Position numbers and translations under genes: made by a program
NCBI GenBank assembly: GCA_046346965.1
Contig: JAXMHB010000011.1
Coordinates: forward strand, 92,886-156,885
Reading direction: 5' to 3'
From: JAXMHB01 sp046346965
Lineage (GTDB): Bacteria; Pseudomonadota; Gammaproteobacteria; Xanthomonadales; SZUA-5
DNA length: 64,000 nucleotides
The notes under the pieces: generated by a model
The model's database searches: none
Told to the model about the DNA's origin: nothing
The model's input: only the letters and a program-made list of their open reading frames with translations
Part shown: piece after piece, positions 17,695 through 24,712 of the stretch
How positions within the stretch are numbered: position 1 is the stretch's first letter
Layout of the letters: the number at the start of each line of letters is the position of its first letter

Positions 17695-19161
17695 TTGAAA
17701 CTGCGCTTGTGGCATCGCTTGTTCGCGCTGACCGCGCTGGCCACGCTGGCGGCGCTGCTGACCATGTTGATGCTGCAGCAACAGGGCTTTCGCAGCGGGC
17801 TGCTGGCCTACGTGAACGCAGTGGAGCACCAGCGCGCGCAGAAGCTGCTTCCGGTGTTTGCCGGCGAGTACCGCGCTGCCGGCGGCTGGGAGCGCTTGCG
17901 CGGCAATCCCATGTTGTTCCGCCGGCTGATGGATCAGGGCCTGGAGGGCGAGTCCAGGCCGCCGCCGCCCGGCCCCGGTGAGCGCCCCGGCCGCGGCGCC
18001 TTTGCGCCGCCCGGTCCGCCGGGACCGCCCGGCCTGCGCCCGCGCGATCGGCCCGAACCGCCGCCGGGTGAGGAACCGCCGCGACGCCGCTACGCGCTGC
18101 AGGATGCCGCCGGCCAGACCGTGATCGGGCCGCCCGAGCCCTGGCCCGATGCCGAGGTGTTGCCGGTGGTGGTCGATGGTCAGACCGTCGGACGCCTGCT
18201 GGTGCGCCCGCTGCCGACGCTGGAGGCCGAGTGGGATCTCGAGTTTGCGCGCTCACAGTGGTCGCTCGGGGTTGCTGCTGCGGTGTTGGCCTTGCTGCTG
18301 GCCTCACTCGGATCGATCGTGTTCGCGCGCCGGCTGGTGCGTCCGCTCAACTGGATGGCGCAGCAGGCCAAGCGCATCGCCGGCGGCGATTACCAGGCGC
18401 GGGTAGCGATCACCCGCGATGACGAGATCGGCGAGCTGGCGCATGACTTTGACGCCATGGCCGCCGCGCTGCAGCAGAACCGCGAGGCACGCCAGCGCTG
18501 GACCGCCGAGATCTCGCACGAGTTGCGCACGCCGATCGCGGTCATGCGGGCCGAACTCGATGCGCTGCAGGACGGCATCCGGCCCTTCGACGCGCAGGCG
18601 CTGCGCTCGCTGAGCGGCGAGGCGGAGCGGCTGTCGCGCCTGGTCGAGGATCTGTATCAGCTGTCGCTGGCCGATGCCGGTGCGCTGCACTACCGCTTCG
18701 AGGACTGCGATCTGGCCGCGCTGGTGCGCGAGTCGCTGGCGGCGCACAGCGCCAGCTTCGAGCGTGCCGGCCTGCAGCTGAGCCTGGCGCTGCCGGACAC
18801 GGCACCGGTGCGCGCCGACCAGAGTCGGGTGCGGCAGCTGCTGGCGAATCTGTGGGCCAACAGCTGTCGCTATACCGACCGCGGCGGCCAGGTGCGGCTG
18901 GCGCTGGTGGCGGTGGCGAGTGGCTGGCAACTGACGCTGGAGGACAGTGCCCCGGGCGTGCCGCCGGAAGCGCTGGGGCGGCTGTTCGATCCGCTGTTCC
19001 GCGTGGAATCCTCGCGCAACCGCGCGCACGGCGGCGCCGGGCTGGGTCTGGCTATCGCCCGTCGCATCGTCGAGGCGCACGCGGCGCGCATCCGGGCCGA
19101 AGCCTCGCCGCTGGGCGGCCTGCGCATCGTCATCGACTGGCCGGCAGGAGGCCCGGGATGA
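17695..19161 (+). CDS. BaeS-type sensor histidine kinase with Pro-rich sensor segment
   Basis: A 488-residue inner-membrane kinase. A first membrane helix (about 8-28) and a second (about 188-210) enclose a periplasmic region; a HAMP domain follows (RRLVRPLNWMAQQAKRIAGG), then the H-box ISHELRTP with His275, an N-box (ANLWANSCRYTD) and a G-box (GGAGLGLAIARRIV). The periplasmic region holds a low-complexity Pro/Gly/Arg stretch at about residues 86-132 that typical BaeS proteins lack. Start is TTG 17695 after GGAGG. Its stop overlaps the ATG of the response regulator. It likely senses envelope stress or a toxic compound, by analogy with BaeS; the signal is unknown. Confidence 0.88.
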   Translation: MKLRLWHRLFALTALATLAALLTMLMLQQQGFRSGLLAYVNAVEHQRAQKLLPVFAGEYRAAGGWERLRGNPMLFRRLMDQGLEGESRPPPPGPGERPGRGAFAPPGPPGPPGLRPRDRPEPPPGEEPPRRRYALQDAAGQTVIGPPEPWPDAEVLPVVVDGQTVGRLLVRPLPTLEAEWDLEFARSQWSLGVAAAVLALLLASLGSIVFARRLVRPLNWMAQQAKRIAGGDYQARVAITRDDEIGELAHDFDAMAAALQQNREARQRWTAEISHELRTPIAVMRAELDALQDGIRPFDAQALRSLSGEAERLSRLVEDLYQLSLADAGALHYRFEDCDLAALVRESLAAHSASFERAGLQLSLALPDTAPVRADQSRVRQLLANLWANSCRYTDRGGQVRLALVAVASGWQLTLEDSAPGVPPEALGRLFDPLFRVESSRNRAHGGAGLGLAIARRIVEAHAARIRAEASPLGGLRIVIDWPAGGPG

Positions 19162-19856
19162 ATCACAACCCCTTGACCGGACGGCGCGTGTTGATCGTCG
19201 AGGACGAGGTCAAGTTGGCGACGGTGCTGCGCGATTACCTGGTGGCCGACGGCGCCAGCGTGAGTCTGCTGCATCGCGGCGACGAGGCGCTGCCGCTGCT
19301 GCGCAGCGATCCGCCCGATCTGTTGCTGCTCGATCTGATGCTGCCTGGAACTGATGGGCTCAGCATCTGTCGCGAACTGCGGCGTTACTCGACGCTGCCG
19401 GTGATCATGATCACGGCGCGCGTCGAGGAGATCGACCGGCTGCTCGGCTTGGAGCTTGGTGCCGACGACTATCTGTGCAAGCCCTTCAGCCCGCGCGAGC
19501 TGGTGGCACGGGCGCGGGCGCTGTTGCGGCGCGGCGAATGGCAGCGCGAGCCGAACGTGGCGCCGACCACGCCGCTGGCGCTCGATCTGGAGCGCTTCGA
19601 GGCGCGCCATCGGGGCCGCAAGCTGGATCTGACGCCGGTGGAGTTCCGCCTGCTGCGGGCGCTGGTCGAGCGCCCGGGGCGGGTGCTCTCGCGGGCGCAA
19701 TTGCTGGAGCACCTGTATCTGGATCACCGCGTGGTCTCGGACCGCACGGTGGACAGTCACATCAAGAATCTGCGACGCAAGTTCGAGGAACTGGAAGTCG
19801 GCAGCGACCCGATCCGCTCGATCTACGGCGTGGGCTACAAATACGAGGAAGCCTGA
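19158..19856 (+). CDS. OmpR/BaeR-family response regulator
   Basis: A 232-residue DNA-binding regulator, partner of the kinase encoded just upstream (ATGA overlap). The receiver domain shows the acidic pocket VEDE (Glu15, Asp16), the phospho-acceptor Asp59 in LLLLDLMLPG, and the switch Lys in LCKPFSP. The C-terminal winged helix contains LTPVEFRLLRALVERPGRVL and VVSDRTVDSHIKNLRRK. The stop codon lies one base from the stop of the convergent gene, so no terminator separates them. Targets cannot be inferred; no RND transporter gene, the usual Bae target, lies in this window. Confidence 0.92.
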   Translation: MNHNPLTGRRVLIVEDEVKLATVLRDYLVADGASVSLLHRGDEALPLLRSDPPDLLLLDLMLPGTDGLSICRELRRYSTLPVIMITARVEEIDRLLGLELGADDYLCKPFSPRELVARARALLRRGEWQREPNVAPTTPLALDLERFEARHRGRKLDLTPVEFRLLRALVERPGRVLSRAQLLEHLYLDHRVVSDRTVDSHIKNLRRKFEELEVGSDPIRSIYGVGYKYEEA

Positions 19857-19857
19857 G

Positions 19858-20763
19858 TCAGGCGTCCACCCGCGCGCCTGCGGGCAGTTGCAGAAAGCCG
19901 TGCGGTGCCGGCCAGTAGAACCACAGCTCCGGCTGCTGCGCGAGCGCGTCCAGGAACCAGCGGTTCAGGATCCGCGTCAGCGTCGGCAGGTCGGCATCGG
20001 CCGGCAGCATGCGCAGTTGCAGGCTGCGTTGGCCGCGCTGCCAATCCATGTCGACCACGAAGCCGCAGCGCGGCACCGGCAGTTCCAGCGCCAGCTTGAG
20101 CACGCCGCTGCGCCACCAGGCCGTGCGTCCGCCGGGAAACTCGATCTGCACCAACCCGGTATCCGGGCGCGGCGGGGTGTCGGCCGCCACGCACACCAGT
20201 CCACCCTCGGCAATGGTCTGCGCGATGCGATCGCGCGCGCCGCCGGTGCCGATGCCCTGATTGCCGCAGACACTGGCGACCATGCGCAGCCGCAGGCGCA
20301 TATAGGCATAGCGCGACCAGCCGACGCCCTCGGGCCGCCGATCCAGCGAGCGATAGACCAGATACACCCGGTGGCCGGCCGCGCGCAGACTGGCCAGCGC
20401 CGGCAGACCCTGATTGAAGTTGAAGAAGAAGCACAGCCCGGCCTGAGCCGCCAGCGGCGGACTGGCAATCGGCATGGTGCGAGCCAACCCGCGCCAGCCG
20501 CGCGTCAGCGCACGATAGACATCGGCATGCTCCAGCAGGAAGCCGAAGCGAAAACGGCGATCGAACAGGGCATCGTTGGGGTCGAGTCCCAGGGTTTGGC
20601 GCCCGCCGCGGCTGCCGCCGACTTCCTCACCCATCAGCGCCGGCCAGCGTGCCAGCCACCAGTACAGCCGCAGACACCAGGACCACGGCAGCAGCGCCGC
20701 CAGTCCCGGCACCAGCCACAGCGACAGCAGGTCACGCAGTTCGCGCTTGATCAACAGCAACAT
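19858..20763 (-). CDS. LpxL-like acyltransferase homologue lacking the HX4D motif
   Basis: A 301-residue membrane-anchored protein with the overall layout of lysophospholipid/lipid A acyltransferases: a hydrophobic N-terminal helix (SLWLVPGLAALLPWSWCLRL), then a block resembling the LpxL catalytic strand, GLCFFFNFNQGLPALASLR, where the expected HX4[D/E] pair is replaced by Asn and Pro, and later IAEGGLVCVAADTPPRP and WWRSGVLKLALELPVP, which match the substrate-binding half. It is probably inactive as a classical acyltransferase or uses other residues. Start chosen at ATG 20763; upstream in-frame ATGs exist. It is convergent with the response regulator. Assignment is by pattern only. Confidence 0.55.
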   Translation of the reverse strand: MLLLIKRELRDLLSLWLVPGLAALLPWSWCLRLYWWLARWPALMGEEVGGSRGGRQTLGLDPNDALFDRRFRFGFLLEHADVYRALTRGWRGLARTMPIASPPLAAQAGLCFFFNFNQGLPALASLRAAGHRVYLVYRSLDRRPEGVGWSRYAYMRLRLRMVASVCGNQGIGTGGARDRIAQTIAEGGLVCVAADTPPRPDTGLVQIEFPGGRTAWWRSGVLKLALELPVPRCGFVVDMDWQRGQRSLQLRMLPADADLPTLTRILNRWFLDALAQQPELWFYWPAPHGFLQLPAGARVDA

Positions 20764-20943
20764 GCCAGACGAATTCCCAAGGCTGGCCGCCATCATGGCG
20801 CATGGCCGGCGCCTCCGGCCAGCCAATCGCGCGCTCGGTAGCGTCCGCACGGCGCTGGTCCACCTGCCACGCAGAAATTGACGCGCGCGGAAGGACCTCT
20901 ATAGTCTCCCGCTTCTGCTCCCCAGCATCTCAAGGATGACGCC

Positions 20944-21513
20944 ATGCGCGTAGTGATCGACCTCAACGACGACGACCTGGAGCATTTCCGTGCTGCCATG
21001 CGGCGTGCCAAAGATGCGGCGCAGCATCTGTCCCCGGCCCAGATCACCGCCGCGGCGCAACAACTGCTGGACGACACCGCCGGCACGCAGGTGCCCGAGT
21101 TCGTCAGCTCGCGCATGAAGCGCCTGGGCACGCTGATTGCGATGGTGCACGATCAGGCCTGGGGTCTGTCGGAGCACGAGCGCAAGGAAATCCTGTCGGC
21201 GCTGACCTATTTTTCCGATCCGCAGGACGCCATCCCGGACACCATTCCAGTGCTCGGCTTCCTGGATGACGCGATCATGATCGAACTCGTGGTCGAGGAA
21301 CTGAAGCACGAGATCGATGCCTACGAGGACTTCTGCCTGTTCCGCGCGCAAGCGGCGGAGGAGCAGGGCCCGGCGCAGGCCAGTGGTCTATCGCGCGAGG
21401 ATTGGCTGGAGCAGCGCCAGAGCGAATTGCTGGAGCGCATGCGCGCGCGGCGTTCGCGTGATAGCGCTTCCTACGGCGGTGGTCGCGGCTTCTCGCTGTT
21501 CTCGATCCGCTGA
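20944..21513 (+). CDS. YkvA-like DUF1232 protein
   Basis: A 189-residue protein with a DUF1232 domain at about residues 75-130, recognised by ILSALTYFSDPQDAIPDTIP followed by VLGFLDDAIMIELVVEELK. In family members this is a short, partly hydrophobic unit whose role is not established. The flanks are charged helices (a long N-terminal amphipathic region and a C-terminal RAQAAEEQ... helix), and the extreme C-terminus is Gly/Ser/Arg-rich. No signal peptide is present. ATG 20944 follows a short AAGGATG context. It converges on the TIGR04222 gene across a hairpin at 21548-21573. Confidence 0.78.
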   Translation: MRVVIDLNDDDLEHFRAAMRRAKDAAQHLSPAQITAAAQQLLDDTAGTQVPEFVSSRMKRLGTLIAMVHDQAWGLSEHERKEILSALTYFSDPQDAIPDTIPVLGFLDDAIMIELVVEELKHEIDAYEDFCLFRAQAAEEQGPAQASGLSREDWLEQRQSELLERMRARRSRDSASYGGGRGFSLFSIR

Positions 21514-21547
21514 ACCTTCGGGCGGCGCCGCCGCCCGTGCTGTGACT

Positions 21548-21573
21548 CGATGCCCGCCCATCGGCGGGCATCG
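21548..21573 (+). terminator. hairpin between convergent genes
   Basis: A perfect 11-bp stem, CGATGCCCGCC and GGCGGGCATCG, with loop CATC. The T-tract is weak (TCGTTTC), so termination is likely but not certain. Confidence 0.55.
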
Positions 21574-21588
21574 TCGTTTCTGGGCTGC

Positions 21589-23028
21589 TCAGTCGCCGCC
21601 GCCGCCGCCGCAACCGCCGCAGCCGCCGCCACCGCCATCACCACCGCTGTCGCTGCCACTGCTGTCGCTGCTGCTGGAGCTGCTGGTGCTGTCAGTAGGC
21701 GGATGGCGGGTCTGGTGGTACTGGGCGTAGGCGGTGCTGGCCAGCACCGTGGTGCCGGCTACTGCCACTGCCAGTGCCAGTTCGTGGTCGCGCGGCGCGC
21801 GCGCGGCACGCGCATGGCGCGTGGTTTCAGCCTTTAGCGCCAGGTCGCCAGCGCGCGTGCGCCCGGCACCCTTGATCCAGAACAGCAGCGTGCAGACCGC
21901 CAGCACCAGACTGATCAGAATCAGGAAGCCGATCGGCTTGTCGCGACTGACACCCACGACCATTTTCGCCACGCCCAGGGCCAAAACCCCGTAGAGCGGC
22001 AGCGGCCCGAACCAGCGTACGCTGGCGATCTGCGCGGCGTTCAGCCAGAGCCCGCGCGCCTCCAGGCTGCGCCGCACCGGCTCCATGGTCACCCGGGCAC
22101 GACTCATCAGTTTGAGTGGCTTGCCATCCGCCGCGATCGATTTGCCCAGAGCGTCATAGGGCGATTCCAGGTCACTGATCCTGCCCTTGATGCGCAAGGT
22201 ATCGGTTTGCGCGTCCCAGACGATCACATCGCGCTGCAGCAGATCGGTGACCGCCGCGTCGGTGGCGCGCTCCGGGCCGCCGGCCAGATACGCGAGTTCG
22301 ACCACGCTCAGGCCCTGGGTACGCGCGCTGCCGACCTCGCGCATGCTGCGCCGCAGCCACAGGGTGCCGATGAAGGCGATCAGCGCCAGCGCCAGATACA
22401 GCTGCAGGAAGGGGCCGCCGCTCCAGTCGAGCGGATTGGCGGGCAATGACCACGCATAGGGCGCAATCAGACTCGCCAGCACGGCCATGCTGGCAGCGAC
22501 CCAGGCGGAGGCGCGCGGGCGTGCAGGCTTGGGGATCAACCAGTAGCGACTGCTGTCGACCCGGCGCATGCGCGCGGGCGCCGCGAACTGCGCTGCCGTG
22601 CCGGGCCAGAAGTCCTCGGGCGGCGGGCCGAACCAGCGCTCGTACTCGGCCAAGGTGTCGGCGTACTGGGCGCGGAAGCGCGCGGGATCACCGGGCAGAC
22701 CGGCATTGGGCTGGTGGTGCAACGTGCAGCCGAGCGCCTCGGGGCACCAGCGGGTCCAGTAATCGACGCTGTGGCACAGGTGCAGATGCCAGACCTCATC
22801 GACGTCCACGCTGGGCGTCATCTCGCGTCCCGCCACGCAGGCCAGAAAGGCATAGCGCCGGTACTCTTGGACGGCGCGGCGCGCGTGCGCCAGTGTCCAG
22901 TGCTGCTCGCGCGCCAGCCGACGGGTGAAATCAGTGGCTTGCGCCGGCGTCTCAAAGGGGTGTTGCTCGATCCGCTGCCACAGCGCCTGAGCCTGGGCAG
23001 ACCACACATCCGACATGACCATCCGCAT
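21589..23028 (-). CDS. TIGR04222-type membrane protein with Gly/Cys-rich tail
   Basis: A 479-residue membrane protein. Residues 1-150 contain a soluble domain with VDVDEVWHLHLCHSVDYW, reminiscent of the D-x-x-W-H-x-H motif of glycine-rich-domain-containing proteins. Three or four hydrophobic segments follow (SAWVAASMAVLASLIAPYAW, LYLALALIAFIGTLWL, FLILISLVLAVCTLLFW). The middle (SVVELAYLAGGPERATDAAV) is the TIGR04222 core, and the protein ends in a Ser run and GGGGGCGGCGGGGGD, the usual low-complexity tail of this group, encoded by a CCG-repeat-like stretch at 21595-21640. ATG 23028 follows AGGAG at nine bases. Function unknown. Confidence 0.75.
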   Translation of the reverse strand: MRMVMSDVWSAQAQALWQRIEQHPFETPAQATDFTRRLAREQHWTLAHARRAVQEYRRYAFLACVAGREMTPSVDVDEVWHLHLCHSVDYWTRWCPEALGCTLHHQPNAGLPGDPARFRAQYADTLAEYERWFGPPPEDFWPGTAAQFAAPARMRRVDSSRYWLIPKPARPRASAWVAASMAVLASLIAPYAWSLPANPLDWSGGPFLQLYLALALIAFIGTLWLRRSMREVGSARTQGLSVVELAYLAGGPERATDAAVTDLLQRDVIVWDAQTDTLRIKGRISDLESPYDALGKSIAADGKPLKLMSRARVTMEPVRRSLEARGLWLNAAQIASVRWFGPLPLYGVLALGVAKMVVGVSRDKPIGFLILISLVLAVCTLLFWIKGAGRTRAGDLALKAETTRHARAARAPRDHELALAVAVAGTTVLASTAYAQYHQTRHPPTDSTSSSSSSDSSGSDSGGDGGGGGCGGCGGGGGD

Positions 23029-23240
23029 ACACGGTGCTCCTTCGGTGGGCTATCAGCATCGTATGAGGGAGAGATGACACTGGAATGACACTGTCATCTG
23101 GGTGCCACGCTGCGCCCGGGCACGCGCAGCTTAGCAGTCCGCGTGCGCCGTCGCGCACGGGTGCCGACGCCGTTCCGGCTGCAGATCGACGCCCAAATGA
23201 TGAAAGAATCCGGCTCTGCCACCTGCCGCGAGTAGCGCAT

Positions 23241-24572
23241 ATGTCCAGACGAACCGTGCCCGCTGCGCTGATGCTCCTGGCGCCCGCCGTCTACGCCGCC
23301 GAGCCGTTGGCGGACTTGAACTGGATGAGCGGCGAGTGGTGTGCGCAGGCGGGCGAGACGCGTTTTGAAGAGCGCTGGACGCCCGCGGTCGCCGGTCAGA
23401 TGCTGGCACTGACGCGCAGCCTGCGCGGCGATCAAGTCGCCGGCTTCGAGTTTTTGCGGATCGAAGCCGATGCCGGGCGCTGGGTTTACGTGGCGCAACC
23501 GGGTGGGCGGGCGCCGACGCGTTTCCCGGCGACCGAGAGCGGCGCGCAGCGCGTGGTGTTCGCCAATCCCGAGCACGATTTCCCGACCCGTATCGAGTAC
23601 TGGCGCGATGCCACTGGTCTGCACGCGCTGGTCTCCGGGCCGAGCCGCGGCGGCGAGGCGGATGTGCGCTTTGACTATCTGCCCGGCGCCTGCCCGGCGG
23701 CAGCGCCGGTCCCGGCGCCGGCCGCAGTGCCGGCGGCGTCGCGCACGATGGCGGAGGTGCTGGCCGCCTCTGCGCCCGGCGACTGGCGTCGGCCGGATCC
23801 CGCCCATACGCTGTATCTGGAACTCGACAGCGGGCGCGTGGTGATCGAACTGGCGCCCAGTTTTGCACCGCGCCATGTGGCCAATATCCTCGCGCTGGCG
23901 CGGGAAGGTTATTACGACGGCCTGGCGATCCTGCGCGTACAGGACAATTTTGTCGTCCAATGGGGCGATCCCAATGCCGAGGATCCGGCCCAGCGCAAGC
24001 CGATCCAGAAGGCCGCGCGCACGCTGCCGGCGGAGTTCACCCGGCCCAATACCGCCGATCTGCGCTTCACCCGACTGCCGGATCGCGATGGCTACGCGGC
24101 TGACGTGGGCTTCAGCGAGGGCTTTCCCGCCGCGCGCGACTTCGGCAGTGGCCGCGCCTGGATGGCGCATTGCTACGGCGCGCTGGGCGTCGGGCGCGAC
24201 AACGACGTCAACTCCGGGGGCGGCACCGAGTTGTACGTGGTGACCGGCCACGCGCCGCGGCAACTGGACCAGAACATCACGCTGGCCGGTCGTGTGCTGC
24301 AGGGGATGGAACTGCTGAGCAGTTTGCCGCGCGGCACCGGCGCGCTCGGCTTCTACGAGCGCGCGGAGCAGCGCGTGCCGATTCGCCGTGTGCGCGTCGC
24401 CGCCGACCTGCCAGAGGGCGAGCGCAGCGCTATCGAGGTGCTGCGCACCGACACCGACACCTACACGGCGCTGATCGAGTCGCGCCGCAACCGCCGTGAC
24501 GAGTGGTACAAACATCCCGCCGGCCACATCGATCTGTGCAGCGTCCCGATCCCGGTGCGCGCGATCCGCTGA
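23241..24572 (+). CDS. exported DUF6265-cyclophilin fusion (peptidyl-prolyl isomerase)
   Basis: A 443-residue exported protein with two domains. After a signal peptide, residues about 20-145 form a DUF6265 lipocalin-like domain (LADLNWMSGEW, VVFANPEHDFPTRIEYW). A Pro/Ala linker leads to a cyclophilin-type peptidyl-prolyl isomerase domain from about residue 185 (LYLELDSGRVVIELAPSFAP, ANILALAREGYYDGLAILRV, FVVQWGDPN). The typical cyclophilin catalytic Arg position is changed to a Leu-Arg-Val context (ILRVQDNFVVQ), as in many bacterial members. It would act on proline bonds of exported proteins. The pairing of these two domains is not one I know. Start 23241 is chosen for the signal peptide. Confidence 0.8.
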   Translation: MSRRTVPAALMLLAPAVYAAEPLADLNWMSGEWCAQAGETRFEERWTPAVAGQMLALTRSLRGDQVAGFEFLRIEADAGRWVYVAQPGGRAPTRFPATESGAQRVVFANPEHDFPTRIEYWRDATGLHALVSGPSRGGEADVRFDYLPGACPAAAPVPAPAAVPAASRTMAEVLAASAPGDWRRPDPAHTLYLELDSGRVVIELAPSFAPRHVANILALAREGYYDGLAILRVQDNFVVQWGDPNAEDPAQRKPIQKAARTLPAEFTRPNTADLRFTRLPDRDGYAADVGFSEGFPAARDFGSGRAWMAHCYGALGVGRDNDVNSGGGTELYVVTGHAPRQLDQNITLAGRVLQGMELLSSLPRGTGALGFYERAEQRVPIRRVRVAADLPEGERSAIEVLRTDTDTYTALIESRRNRRDEWYKHPAGHIDLCSVPIPVRAIR

Positions 24573-24712
24573 GGGCGTTTTGGGGGCGAGTAGTCGCTGG
24601 CGCCACGCACCTAGCGTGCCGGCGCGCGCTGCCTCTTGCATCCGAGGGGGCGCCTATGCTGCAGTGCATCATTCCGACCCGGCGGTCGATACCCTGAAAG
24701 GATGTGACGTCC

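Noticed and set aside
24573..24712. A lysine riboswitch ahead of lysAC
   Set aside because: The gap is only 140 bases and none of the conserved lysine-riboswitch elements can be recognised.
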